Origin: Collinsella aerofaciens
GTDB lineage: Bacteria > Actinomycetota > Coriobacteriia > Coriobacteriales > Coriobacteriaceae
Length of the DNA: 39,726 nucleotides
Assembly: GCF_028207065.1 (NCBI RefSeq)
Contig: NZ_JAQLFP010000025.1
Span: forward strand, 1-39,726
Direction: 5' to 3'
Within the stretch, counting starts at the first letter, position 1. Each line of letters starts with the position of its first letter. This document shows, piece by piece, positions 23,749-33,300 of this stretch. Made by a program: the position numbers and the translations under genes. The notes beneath the pieces are model-generated. The model was not told where the DNA came from. It made no database searches and saw only the letters and a program-made list of their open reading frames with translations.

Positions 23749-24495
23749 ATGCTCGAAGGATTATTTGACGCCGACCGTTGGTCGACGACATTTCAAAACA
23801 TGGGGCCCTTCTGGGAGGGCTTTGGCGTGACGCTGCAGGTGGTTGTTGCCGGACTGCTGCTGTCGCTGGTGCTGGGCACGCTGCTGGGCGTGTTCTCGAC
23901 CACCCGTTCGCGTGCGCTGCGTGGCATTAGCCGCGTGTACGTGGAGTTTTATCAGAACACCCCGTTGCCCGTGCAGGTGCTCTTTATGTACATGGCCGGC
24001 CCGCAGTTTTTGCAGGCCATGACCGGTGCCGACCAGCCGGTGCGCATCGCGCCGTTCGTGCTGGGTTTCTTGGGCGTGGGCCTGTATCACGCGGCCTATA
24101 TCTCGGAGGTCATCCGTACCGGTATCGAGGCTGTCCCGCGCGGTCAGATGGAGGCGGCTCAGAGCCAGGGTTTCACCCGCGCGCAGGCCTACTGGTACAT
24201 CGTGCTGCCTCAGACGTTCAAGATCATCCTGCCGCCGCTGTGTAACCAGGCGCTCAATCTGGTCAAGAACACGTCGGTACTGGCGCTCGTGGCCGGCGGC
24301 GACCTTATGTATCGTTCCGACAACTTTGTGAGTCTGTACGGCTACCTGCAGGGATACATCGTCTGCTGCCTTATGTACTTCATCATCTGCTTTCCGCTCG
24401 CCATGCTGGTGCAGTGGCTCGAGCGCCGCTCCAAGGAGCGTCCGCGCGGCGTGAGCCTGGCCGAGCTGGGGCTCGACAACGTAGAGGAGGCCTAG
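23749..24495 (+). CDS. Amino-acid ABC transporter permease 1
   Basis: A 248-aa membrane protein of the HisMQ/GlnP family. It has an N-terminal helix region FWEGFGVTLQVVVAGLLLSL, the segment VEFYQNTPLPVQVLF and the EAA loop EAAQSQGFTRAQAYWYIVLPQ that contacts the ATPase. The start at 23749 has AAGGAAGGA just upstream; the frame extends 23 codons further without support. It lies 25 nt after the binding-protein gene and 3 nt before the second permease, so the channel is probably a heterodimer. Confidence 0.94.
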   Translation: MLEGLFDADRWSTTFQNMGPFWEGFGVTLQVVVAGLLLSLVLGTLLGVFSTTRSRALRGISRVYVEFYQNTPLPVQVLFMYMAGPQFLQAMTGADQPVRIAPFVLGFLGVGLYHAAYISEVIRTGIEAVPRGQMEAAQSQGFTRAQAYWYIVLPQTFKIILPPLCNQALNLVKNTSVLALVAGGDLMYRSDNFVSLYGYLQGYIVCCLMYFIICFPLAMLVQWLERRSKERPRGVSLAELGLDNVEEA

Positions 24496-24498
24496 CGC

Positions 24499-25137
24499 AT
24501 GGAAATCTTCAACGCGACCAACCTGCTCTACATTTGGGGCGGCTTTGTTAAGACGATCGAGATCTCGGCGCTGTCGATCTTTTTCTCGCTCATCTTTGGC
24601 ACGGTGCTGGCGCTTGTTAAAAGCTATGCGCCCCGCCCGTTCCGTATTTTGGTGAGCGCCTATATCGAGCTGTTCCGTTGCACGCCGAACCTGCTGTGGA
24701 TCCTGTTTATCTACTTTACAGTGCAGGGTTTGGACATCGTGATCTCGACCATCGCCTTTACGCTGTTTACCAGCGCTGTTATGGCCGAGATTGTGCGCGG
24801 CGGCCTCAACTCGATTCCGCGCGGCCAGTTTGAGGCAGCGCAGAGCCAAGGCTTCGGCTTTTTTGCCACCATGCGCTACATCATCCTGCCGCAGACGTTT
24901 AAGACGATTATTCCGGCGCTGTTTAGCCAGTGCACGACCGTCATCAAGGACAGCTCGTATCTTTCGGGCATTAACGTGGCCGAGCTCATGTACACGGCAA
25001 ACGTCGTGATGGCCCACGCGATCGATCTGTCGCAGGTGCTTATGCTCTACGGCCTGGTGTTTGCGATGTACTTTGTGCTCAACTTTGGTATCTCGCTGCT
25101 GGTCCGAGCCTATCAGCGCCGTATCGTAGCTGCATAG
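24499..25137 (+). CDS. Amino-acid ABC transporter permease 2
   Basis: A 212-aa membrane protein of the same family as the preceding permease. Landmarks are WGGFVKTIEISALSIFFSLI, ELFRCTPNLLWILF and the EAA loop FEAAQSQGFGFFATMRYIIL. GGAGG overlapping the end of permease 1 serves as ribosome-binding site. It completes the transporter. The stop codon is followed at once by a 106-nt imperfect palindrome that may end transcription. Confidence 0.94.
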   Translation: MEIFNATNLLYIWGGFVKTIEISALSIFFSLIFGTVLALVKSYAPRPFRILVSAYIELFRCTPNLLWILFIYFTVQGLDIVISTIAFTLFTSAVMAEIVRGGLNSIPRGQFEAAQSQGFGFFATMRYIILPQTFKTIIPALFSQCTTVIKDSSYLSGINVAELMYTANVVMAHAIDLSQVLMLYGLVFAMYFVLNFGISLLVRAYQRRIVAA

Positions 25138-25243
25138 CCTGGCTTTCCCTGGCACCCAACCTTGGCCTTCAAACCGTCGCTCGCGTACCAAAGTACGCGT
25201 CGCTCCTCTTTCAGGCCAATCTTGGGCACCAGGAAAACCCAGG
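25138..25243. repeat. 106-nt long imperfect palindrome
   Basis: The left arm, about 36 nt from 25138, is largely complementary to the right arm ending at 25243, with several mismatches. The centre carries a perfect hairpin, CGCGTAC and GTACGCG around CAAA (25182-25199). It starts directly after the permease stop codon. It shares no core with the GGGACAG elements and is not seen elsewhere in the window. It could be a non-autonomous mobile element or a terminator. Confidence 0.7.
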
Positions 25244-25304
25244 TACGGTATCGTGGGAATAAGAGATAAACAGCCCTTTTCTCATTTGTTAGAAAGGAAT
25301 CGCG

Positions 25305-25928
25305 ATGAGCGATCTGGAGAACAAGAAGAGTCCTGTGGTCATTACCATCGCGCGCGACTTTGGTGCCGAGGGCCACGAGATTGGTCGCATGCTTGCCGAC
25401 GAGTTGGGGATTCCGCTGTATGACAACGAGCTGCTGGTGCGTGCGTCGCTGCGCGCGGGCGAGTCGCTCGATAAGATGGCCGCCTATGATGAGCGCCTGG
25501 CCGTGGAGAACATGGCGTTTCTGCCCGACCGCTACGATGCGCGTTCGTACTCGGATAAGTTGTTTCAAAAGATGAGCCAGGTGATTTTGGACCTGGGCGA
25601 GACCGAGAGCTGCATTATCGAAGGCCGTCTGTCCGATTACCTGCTTCGCAACAACCCCAACCACATTGCCGTGCTGGTGACCGCTCCCTTTGAGGATCGC
25701 GTCGAGATTGTGCGCAAGAAGCGTGGCCTTAATAAAAAGAAGGGCGCCAAGCTGGTCAAGCAACAGCAGAAGGCGCGTGAGGCTTTTTACAAGCGCTACA
25801 GCGCCGGCAAGTGGAAGATGACGAGCGGTAAGGACATCGTCGTCAACCGCGCCAAGCTGGGCCGCGAGGGCTGCAAAGACGTTATCGCCGCTGCCTACCG
25901 CTACAAAGTCGCCCAGCTCGAAGGCTAG
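25305..25928 (+). CDS. Cytidylate kinase-like family protein
   Basis: A 207-aa P-loop-like protein of the Cytidylate_kin2 family (PF13189). The N-terminus ITIARDFGAEGHEIGRMLAD occupies the place of the Walker A loop but lacks the classical GKS/T, as is usual in this family. Further matches are IPLYDNELL, the IIEGRLSDYLLR segment and a basic region rich in Lys/Arg (about 140-185), ending with KMTSGKDIVVNRAKLG. A role in nucleotide phosphorylation is inferred from homology only. AGAAAGGA precedes the start. The gene is single and is followed by a GGGACAG palindrome that acts as a strong terminator. Confidence 0.85.
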   Translation: MSDLENKKSPVVITIARDFGAEGHEIGRMLADELGIPLYDNELLVRASLRAGESLDKMAAYDERLAVENMAFLPDRYDARSYSDKLFQKMSQVILDLGETESCIIEGRLSDYLLRNNPNHIAVLVTAPFEDRVEIVRKKRGLNKKKGAKLVKQQQKAREAFYKRYSAGKWKMTSGKDIVVNRAKLGREGCKDVIAAAYRYKVAQLEG

Positions 25929-25934
25929 CCGACC

Positions 25935-25980
25935 AAAACCACCACAAAGGGGACAGCACCTTTGTGGTGGTTTTTGTTTT
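25935..25980. repeat. GGGACAG-family palindrome, type A, also a terminator
   Basis: AAAACCACCACAAAGG (25935-25950) pairs perfectly over 16 bp with 25959-25974; the core GGGGACAG spans the end of the left arm and the 8-nt loop. TTTTTGTTTT follows. It lies between the convergent kinase-like and LuxR genes; its T-tail overlaps the LuxR stop codon (25979-25981). It can function as a bidirectional terminator. Confidence 0.85.
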
Positions 25981-27382
25981 AGGCCGAGGGGAAGGCCTTG
26001 GTGAGACCAGCGCGCGTTTGCGTGTCGGTCTTTTGGTAGATGGAGCTCAGGTGACGCTGCACCATGCGCATCGAGATGCCGAGCTCCTCGGCGATCTGCT
26101 TGAGCGGGCGCTCGTCCTGGGTAACGGCTACCAGCACGTCGACTTCGCGCGGGGTGAGAGCGTGGTTGGCGATGAAGGCCTGGCGTTGCTCCTCGATACT
26201 CGGTGCTGCCAGCGCTTCCTCGGCAAGCTGTTGATGTTCGCGCTCCTGCTCGGTTTGGGGTAGGCGGAACAGGCCGGCTGCCACAAATGCCGCGCAGGCG
26301 GCGACGAGCAAAACGAGCGCACCGATCATGATGAGAGCAACATTGCCCGAGGTCACAAGCGCAAGCGAGACGCCCGACGTGGTGAACGCGCACACGTTAT
26401 TGGCGGCGCGTCCCATGCCGGCCCAGAAGGCGGGCGCGTGCATGCGCGGTGCCAGCTGAGTAAACGTGGCAGTAAAGAACGTGACGAAAAAGCCCGAGCT
26501 CAGGTAAAAGACAATGAGGCCCAGGTTGGGATCGGCTCCTGCTTCGACGGCTAAGATCGAAATGGTGGAGAGTACCGTGACGCCGAACATGACGAGTCCC
26601 ATGTAGCGACGCTCGGCAAGATCAAAGATAAGACCGGCGGCAAGACCGCTCGCTGCCAAAAAGAGGCGCGGCCAGGTCTGCACGGCGATGGTGCCGTGGG
26701 CGTTGGAGAACGTGACCACGTTATCGAGAGTAGAGAACAGACAGGCCAGAATCATGACGAGCGCGATGCTCCAACACGCCTGCTTGGCAAGGGCGTGCGA
26801 TGGCTCAACAAGGGGATTGATGGCGGGGCTGGAGCTCTCAGCAGCCTTTTGGGGAACGACGCTGAGGGCGGAGATGGCGATCGTCGCTGTGCCAAGGACG
26901 ATGAGCTCTGCGATGCCGCCGCAATTGAGCAGGTTGATGGCGAACTGCATCAGGATGCCCGCGGCATAGGCTGCTCCCGCACCGGTGGCGAGCTTGGGAT
27001 CGTCTTGGAATGTCGTTGCGAAGGCATGGTGTGCCGCGCCACCCAGTAGGCCGAGTCCAAGGAATGCGAGGCATCCCAGAATCTCGAGCGCAAGCGGGCT
27101 CGTGGGGGACTGAATCTGAGTCAACCCCAAGATGGCGATGGGGACGGCGGTGCTGACAACTGCCCGAGGCCGGCCTTTGCGCTGTGCGAGCCCGAGCAGC
27201 GGCGCATATCCGATAAAGCCGAGCACGCTCGCACCTAGAATAAAGCCCTGTGCGAGCACAACACGTTCGGCGCCGGCGAGTAGCCCGACATTGACGTCGA
27301 AGCGAAACTCGGCGGCAAGGAAGGCGAAGGTGAAGAGCGCGAGTGCCAGAAGCGCGTTGATTTTAGGCCTGCTCAGGTTCAA
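25979..27382 (-). CDS. LuxR-family regulator with MFS-like membrane sensor domain
   Basis: A 467-aa membrane-bound one-component regulator. About twelve hydrophobic segments from residue 10 to 390 form an MFS-like domain. The C-terminus (about 405-467) is a LuxR helix-turn-helix: LTPREVDVLVAVTQ, then KQIAEELGISMRMVQRHLSS. This fusion is widespread and expanded in Coriobacteriia, and ligands are mostly unknown. It starts at TTG (27382) with AAAGGA about seven bases upstream; no ATG fits. The gene is divergent from the 786-aa surface-protein gene at 27609. The intergenic region holds a hairpin shared with the next surface gene, so this protein is a candidate regulator of one or both. Confidence 0.9.
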   Translation of the reverse strand: MNLSRPKINALLALALFTFAFLAAEFRFDVNVGLLAGAERVVLAQGFILGASVLGFIGYAPLLGLAQRKGRPRAVVSTAVPIAILGLTQIQSPTSPLALEILGCLAFLGLGLLGGAAHHAFATTFQDDPKLATGAGAAYAAGILMQFAINLLNCGGIAELIVLGTATIAISALSVVPQKAAESSSPAINPLVEPSHALAKQACWSIALVMILACLFSTLDNVVTFSNAHGTIAVQTWPRLFLAASGLAAGLIFDLAERRYMGLVMFGVTVLSTISILAVEAGADPNLGLIVFYLSSGFFVTFFTATFTQLAPRMHAPAFWAGMGRAANNVCAFTTSGVSLALVTSGNVALIMIGALVLLVAACAAFVAAGLFRLPQTEQEREHQQLAEEALAAPSIEEQRQAFIANHALTPREVDVLVAVTQDERPLKQIAEELGISMRMVQRHLSSIYQKTDTQTRAGLTKAFPSA

Positions 27383-27419
27383 GGACGGTCCTTTGGGTGG
27401 ACGAATAATCGTGTCCTCG

Positions 27420-27425
27420 ATTGTA
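27420..27425 (-). promoter_or_regulatory. Possible -10 element of the LuxR gene
   Basis: TACAAT on the minus strand, 37 nt upstream of the TTG start. No -35 hexamer at standard spacing was found. Confidence 0.25.
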
Positions 27426-27473
27426 GCGTTCCCGGGACGAGTGTGGCGACAACGAAATCATATTGACTTAAAC

Positions 27474-27512
27474 CGCAGGTAGAGGCCTGGGTTCACATCT
27501 ACGAACCTAGGC
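27474..27512 (+). promoter_or_regulatory. Shared leader hairpin, copy 1 (upstream of 786-aa surface protein)
   Basis: CGCAGGTAGA (27474-27483) is followed by a 10-bp stem with one wobble, GCCTGGGTTC (27485-27494) and GAACCTAGGC (27503-27512), around an 8-nt loop. The same prefix, GGTTC/GAACC loop closure and loop length recur upstream of the next surface gene, with a different lower stem. Confidence 0.6.
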
Positions 27513-27550
27513 ATACGGAGTCATTTGACACATCTTGGTGGTACAGAATC

Positions 27551-27579
27551 ACCGCAAAGGGGACAGGCACCTTTGTGGT
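27551..27579. repeat. GGGACAG-family palindrome, type A, in surface-protein leader
   Basis: ACCGCAAAGG (27551-27560) pairs with CCTTTGTGGT (27570-27579) with one wobble around GGACAGGCA. It lies 29 nt upstream of the start codon of the 786-aa surface protein, hence probably within its promoter or 5' untranslated region. Confidence 0.75.
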
Positions 27580-27608
27580 GGTATGGCCCATCGACCAAGG
27601 AGGCCGTT

Positions 27609-29969
27609 ATGAACGGAAGCCACTTTGATAAGCAAACTCAGCGTGAGCGTACCTGCTCGCTGGTTCACGGTACCTGGCGTTGTGTGGGTGCCAAAATCGC
27701 TTGCGCCGGCGCGTGTGCGCTTATGGTCGGTCAGCTGCTGCTGCCGAGCGTAGCGCTGGCGACGGAATGTGCCGATTCCGTCGGTGCGATGGACGAGGTT
27801 GCCGCGGCTCCGGTGACGCCGACGGTTGCGGAGGATACGGCTGCAACGACCGCACCAGCTGCTTCGACCGCGCCTGCAACTGATGCTGCTCCGGCGGCGC
27901 AAGCCACCGTTGAGCCTCAGCAGACGGCCCCGACTGGCGCCACCGATGAATCCAACGATGCGGCACCCGCTGAACAAAATACTCCCAGCGACAACGCCGC
28001 CACGCCGGCGAATGACGCCATCATGCCCTGCGGTGTGACCGATGTTGTTGGCGGCAGCGGCGTTAGGGTCAATATTACGGTGCGGAACAATTACACCGAC
28101 ATCAAGAAAGAAGAAACGATTGAGTATGTGAAGGGGATTGCCCTTGTAGATGGAGACCAGTCTGCTCTCGATGGTAGCGCTTTGACTTTTATCGGCCTGG
28201 GGGACTTGATCGTCCATGAGGCGTATGACAGTGCGAGCAATAAAACAACGCTTACCCTGGATATCAGCAAGATTCAGAGACAGAAGGAGGAGCAGAAGTA
28301 CTTTACGGAGTACAAGGAGAATAAGTCCAAGATGACGACCACCTATGATGGATCCAAGCTTACGTATACGGGTACAGAGCCCGGGAATATCATCATCGGT
28401 GATCCGGACGACGCCTTTAAAGGAGACACCGAGGCGACCGGGAAACCCACTATTAACGAGATCCGGGATGACTACTACACCCGCACCCATGTCTACGAGA
28501 GGGCGTGCCTTGTTGTCCCGGCAGCGGAATCAGAATCGGAATCCATCTCCTTTGCCAATGTTCAGAATACGAACTTCAATTGGCAGCTGGATACTGGTCC
28601 GCAGGCGACGGCAGGTGTCCCTAACTACGATGCAGATAAATACGAAATCGCTTATGAATGCTGGCAGGAATTTGAAAACAACGAACCCGTTGCTGCCTGG
28701 TATTCCGATAACGGCTCACATGGTTCCCTGCCGACTATTACAAAGTTTAAAAGCGGGAAAGAGTACGTGTATTCTCTTATGCTGAAGCCAAAAGACGGAT
28801 ATTCCTTCGGCGATGAAACCGTTGTTACCGTAAACGGGGAAACCGTAAAGTCGAGTCTAAGCGGAGAATTCCTGTATGTCCCTGCTATTAAAACAATTAC
28901 GATGCCTGCTTCGTCGGAAAACGAAGCTCTTGAGAATCTAAACGTCAACGATGTGAAAACCGACTACGCGCCCGGCGAGGCGCCGCGTGCGACCGCGACG
29001 ATTCCTGCCGCCGATGCCGATAAGTATGAGATCGCCTATGAGTGCTGGGAAGAGATGGATGGCAGCGACCCTGCGGAGCTCAAGCCCGTTGCCTTCTGGT
29101 ATTCCGACCCTGCCAAGTATCCGACGGGCGCGAGGAGGATCGAACACTTCGAAGAGGGCAAGTTCTACATGTACTCCGTTGAGCTGAGGCTCAAGGGCGA
29201 CAATACCGTGGGCAATGACTGCATGATGTACGTCAACGGCCATTGGACGCACCACATCAAGACCGTCAACGGCGTCTTCGCGCCAAACGCTGACAATATG
29301 CTGTGCGAGCAGCCGATCGACGAATGGCGGGCCATCGACGTTGTCGAGATCAACGGCGCCACGACCATCTTCAAGGCGGGCGACAGGCCGGTCTTTACGG
29401 CGGGTACTCCGGCGGGTTCCGACTCTATTCTCCAGTGCGAGTTCTGGACGGGCAGCGACGGAAGTGAGGTGAATTCCGTTGAGTTCTGGGACCAGCACAT
29501 CACCAACCATATCGACGCGTTTAAGCCCGGTGTGACCTATCGTTACGGCCTGTACTTTAAGCCGGCGCGTGGTTTCTACTTTACGCCCAATACCAAGCTG
29601 AAGATCAATGGGGTTGAGTGTGGCTATCAGGTGAGCGAGGCAAGTGAGGTTGATCCCGAGAGCGGTTGGATTTTCACCCTGTGGCTGAACACCAATCTGA
29701 CGTTTACGCCTGAGACTACGCCGGATCCCAATCCGACACCGCAGCCTGAGACCAAGCCCGAGGCCAAACCTGAAGCTAAACCCTCGGCCAAGCCGGCTAC
29801 GACCACCACGGTGAGCAAGACGGTTGAGAAAGCCACGCCGGCCAAAAAGTCCGCCGCCGTCCTGGCCGCCACGGGCGACACCACCGCGATGACGGTCACT
29901 GCCTTAGGCATCGCCGGCGCAACCGTAGCCGCCGCCGGCCTCGCCGCGACCAAGCGCCGCAAGCGTTAG
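27609..29969 (+). CDS. Cell-wall-anchored repeat surface protein (786 aa)
   Basis: A secreted protein of unknown function. A signal peptide (about 1-52, ending PSVALA) is followed by an Ala/Pro/Thr-rich low-complexity stretch (about 60-135) and a first domain (about 145-300). Three related domains of about 110-130 residues follow (about 318-440, 447-580 and 585-700), marked by DADKYEIAYECW in the first two and SILQCEFW in the third, each with a following Y-W/F-S or E-F-W element and a late VNG or ING. A Pro/Lys/Glu linker precedes the sorting signal LAATG (752-756), a hydrophobic helix and TKRRKR. The start at 27609 has AAGGAGG. DNA of about 28050-28960 is AT-richer than the rest of the gene, suggesting a mosaic origin. 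An adhesin role is plausible. Confidence 0.85.
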   Translation: MNGSHFDKQTQRERTCSLVHGTWRCVGAKIACAGACALMVGQLLLPSVALATECADSVGAMDEVAAAPVTPTVAEDTAATTAPAASTAPATDAAPAAQATVEPQQTAPTGATDESNDAAPAEQNTPSDNAATPANDAIMPCGVTDVVGGSGVRVNITVRNNYTDIKKEETIEYVKGIALVDGDQSALDGSALTFIGLGDLIVHEAYDSASNKTTLTLDISKIQRQKEEQKYFTEYKENKSKMTTTYDGSKLTYTGTEPGNIIIGDPDDAFKGDTEATGKPTINEIRDDYYTRTHVYERACLVVPAAESESESISFANVQNTNFNWQLDTGPQATAGVPNYDADKYEIAYECWQEFENNEPVAAWYSDNGSHGSLPTITKFKSGKEYVYSLMLKPKDGYSFGDETVVTVNGETVKSSLSGEFLYVPAIKTITMPASSENEALENLNVNDVKTDYAPGEAPRATATIPAADADKYEIAYECWEEMDGSDPAELKPVAFWYSDPAKYPTGARRIEHFEEGKFYMYSVELRLKGDNTVGNDCMMYVNGHWTHHIKTVNGVFAPNADNMLCEQPIDEWRAIDVVEINGATTIFKAGDRPVFTAGTPAGSDSILQCEFWTGSDGSEVNSVEFWDQHITNHIDAFKPGVTYRYGLYFKPARGFYFTPNTKLKINGVECGYQVSEASEVDPESGWIFTLWLNTNLTFTPETTPDPNPTPQPETKPEAKPEAKPSAKPATTTTVSKTVEKATPAKKSAAVLAATGDTTAMTVTALGIAGATVAAAGLAATKRRKR

Positions 29970-30005
29970 AGCTGGTTGACGGCTTTCGTTCTCGGCCTCA
30001 GCAAA

Positions 30006-30144
30006 ATCTCAATCTGTAACACCAAACTGCCCAAAACGGCTCTAGATGTTACAGATTGAGATGAACCGAATGACCTCCAATCTAATGTCTCGATCTGTAA
30101 CACCAAGCGGGGAATTTGACCTCTAACTGTTACAGATCGAGACA
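30006..30144. repeat. Array of four alternating half-sites (two hairpins), locus 1
   Basis: Hairpin 1 is 30006-30062: TCTCAATCTGTAACA at 30007-30021 pairs with its complement at 30047-30061, loop 25 nt. Hairpin 2 is 30086-30144: TCTCGATCTGTAACA at 30088-30102 pairs with its complement at 30128-30142, loop 25 nt and a 17-bp stem. The A-to-G change in the left arm is matched by T-to-C in the right arm. The gap between the hairpin arms is 26 nt. It follows the 786-aa surface gene by 36 nt. Confidence 0.9.
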
Positions 30145-30164
30145 AACTGGCCGGCCAAGTCCAG

Positions 30165-30201
30165 AACCGCCACAAAGATGCCTGTCCCTTTTGTGGCGGT
30201 T
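30165..30201. repeat. GGGACAG-family palindrome, type A, inverted
   Basis: AACCGCCACAAA (30165-30176) pairs perfectly with TTTGTGGCGGTT (30190-30201) around a 13-nt loop containing CTGTCCC, so the core reads on the minus strand. It lies between the half-site array and the leader hairpin of the 2202-aa surface protein. Confidence 0.8.
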
Positions 30202-30203
30202 TG

Positions 30204-30245
30204 CGCAGGTAGAACGGTAGGTTCGTATATATGAACCTACCGTTC
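30204..30245 (+). promoter_or_regulatory. Shared leader hairpin, copy 2 (upstream of 2202-aa surface protein)
   Basis: CGCAGGTAGA (30204-30213) overlaps a perfect 13-bp stem, GAACGGTAGGTTC (30212-30224) and GAACCTACCGTTC (30233-30245), around an 8-nt loop. GCTTTGTTTTT follows, so this copy resembles a terminator. It ends 60 nt before the start codon. Confidence 0.65.
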
Positions 30246-30305
30246 GCTTTGTTTTTGGACAACGATTACGCTGGATGACTTTTGGTTTGCAGGAAAGGAA
30301 CGACC

Positions 30306-33300
30306 ATGAGGTGGACTACTGTTCGAGCGCTTTGCCGCCGCCTGACCATTGCCGCGGTGACCCTCACCATGGTGACGGGCTCGTTGCCTGTGGGCGCGTT
30401 TGCTGAGGTGCTCACCACCGATAGCACCTTTGTGCAGACGGATGTCGACCAAGTAGACGCCGTCGACCCCGCCGACGCCGCGCCCGATGCCGACGCCGCC
30501 AACGCCGCCGACCCCGCGCCCGATGCCGGCGCTGCCGACCCCACAGTGCTCGAGGCCGGTGACACCCCTACGCCCCCGGCCTCCGAGATTGCATCGGCGG
30601 CAGGCCTGACGGGCGCCGGACAGACCGAGAGCACACCTGCGGGTACGCTTGCCACCGATCTTGTCGAGGGCAAGGAGCTCGCCGAGCGGCAAAAGCAAGA
30701 GGAGGCTTCCGGCACCGAGGCGACCTGGAACGAGGAACTTGAACTCTGGGCAACCTCGAAGGGCGCCACGGGCGTAAAGGGCGAAGACGACGATGGCTAC
30801 GTGGCCGGCGAGCAGACCCCCGCGCAGTACTACTTCTCGATCGATAGCCTCACCAACGAAATTTCTATCGAGTATGGCGACGCGGGCATTACCACGTTGG
30901 AGGTGCCCTCGACCATCGACGACAAAAATGTCGTAAGCCTTACGGGTATGGGAAGCGCTGCGCTCACATCGATCACCTTCGCCCCTAATTCGCATGTCCG
31001 CTCGGTTGGAGGCTTGGGCGGCAGCAGCATCAAAGAGATCGCACTGCCCGATTCGGTCGAGGAGCTCAAGAGCTATGCATTCTACAAAAGCAAGACGCTC
31101 CAGACGGTAACCTGGCCCAACAACGCGGCCTTTACCACGATTCCCGAGCAGGCCTTTAAGGAATGTGAACAACTTGACGACAATGTGGTGGCAACGCTGC
31201 CGCCTTCGGTCAAAACTATCGACTATCTTGCATTCGCCTATTGCGGCGTGCCGCAGTTCTATGTCTCGGATACAACGGTACTCACCTTTACGCAGATCAA
31301 TGAGCCGGGCACGGTGGAGCGGATCGGGCACTATGCATTTTGTGGGTGCTCCTTTGTGTCGTCGGTGACGATTGGCGATGGTGTCAAATCTATCGGGGCG
31401 CTCGCGTTCGCCTCTCTTGATCCTGCGATTGCCGGCAAAGAGATTGTGCTACCCAAAAGCGTGGAAATGATAGAGTGGGGAGCTTTTGAGAACACGAGAT
31501 ACGGAAACGAGACGAACCATAATGCCGTTGCCCTGCGCGTGATGAACCCCGATCTTCAGTTTGGTGAGGCGGGCTATCCGGGCGACTATAATGAGCGCGT
31601 GACAATCGATGGCGTAACGTATGCGATTCCCTTTAGTGAAGGCCAGACCATCTATGCCTATGCGACCGATTCGGCTGGCAACCCCTCGATGGTCAAAAAG
31701 CTTGCCGATGCCGTGGCCGATCGCAAGGACTCCGTCGATTCCTCGAAGCCTGCCTACACGTTTGAGTGGATGGGCGAGGCGGCCCAGGTGACGGGCAAAC
31801 TTCCCCAGAGCGCGACGGCTACACTCGTGCAGGCGGGGCAGTCCACGCCGCTGGCGGTTGGCGATGACGGCAGCTTTACAGCGGACGCCCTCTCCAAGAC
31901 AGCAGCCACCCTGCGCATTTCGCTCAGCGGTTACTATGACATGGTGCTGGCGCGCCCGGGCGACCAGATGACGGGCACATGGAATATCGGAGAGATTAAG
32001 GCGGAGGACTTTACCAAGATTCCGACTTCGCGCGCGATTGAGCTCAACGTGGCCTATCTCGAACCGGTCGCAGGCCAGGATAAGACCGAACGCATTGAGC
32101 TCGATAGTCTCGATAACATCGATCTGACGGTGAAGAACGGCGGCAAGACGCTTAAGCCTGCCAAGGGTGACAAAGAAAACGACTTCCGTATCCAGGGCAC
32201 AGCACTCGTGGTGTCGCAGGCCATTGCCGACGCGGACCAGGATCTGGAGATAACGCTCGAGCCCAAAGACAGCCTCAAGCTGGGTGGGGCGACGGCGACG
32301 GTGAAGCCTTCGGCCGGCAAGGTCGATATCGACTTGAAGCCTTGGGGCACGGCGACGGTCACGACCAAGGGCGACTACCTGGGCGCCAACCGCGTGCTGG
32401 TGTTCCGTACGTCCGACGGTAAGCTAGTTGCCGACGGTGTCACCTATCTGATGGGTTACGAAGACGATGGCACCACGCCTATCATGAAGGCCGAGACGCC
32501 GCGCCTTAAGGCCGGTTCATACACCATCGTCGCCTTTAACAAGACGAGCTACGACATTCAAGCGACGAGCTATTCTATGTTTAGCCGCCTAGGGCTGACC
32601 GTGGGTAAGCATATCGCGCAAAAGCAGGTGAAGATTGAGGACGGCAAACAGCTCGACGTGACGCTCGACGTCCCCACGTTTGACGTGGAGACGTATCGTG
32701 CCGAGCGCGGGCTGACGGCGGGCTCGGTTATCGCTGATTCGTTCGCGGTCGTTGGCGTGGAGACCGAGCTACGCATTCATTACGAGCTCAAGAACAGCCA
32801 GGCTGCCAAGATTGAGATTCCGCTGGCAAAGGATGCCGTCGAGGATGTGTCCGCAGGCTCTCGCGAAGCCGGCGCCAGCTCCGATGCCGGGTGGGTTGGC
32901 ACAACTTGGGAGGGCGACAACCTCGTTCTCGATATGAAGAAGGGCATGGGCGCCGATGTGTTTGTGCGCTTTAAGCCTAAGGCCGCGGGCATCTATGCCA
33001 TCTCGCCGCTTATTACGCTGGGCGAGGTGACATTGCCGCTGGGAAGCACCACGCTCGAGGTTAGCGGATCGCGCATCGAGGTCGACAGCACCGACGTTCA
33101 CAGCCTGCTGGGCAATGTGGCCTACGTTTATGCGGCGCCGGGCAAGAGCGTGCAGCTCACCGTGGGCACGGGCGCCTCGGCTGCAAAGTACACCGGCAAG
33201 ACCAATAAACTCGGCCGTGCCAAGATTGAATACGACCTGCCGCAGGATACGCTTGCCGCCGAGCGCGTGACGCTCGAGGCGCGCGTGGGCTCGACCGACG

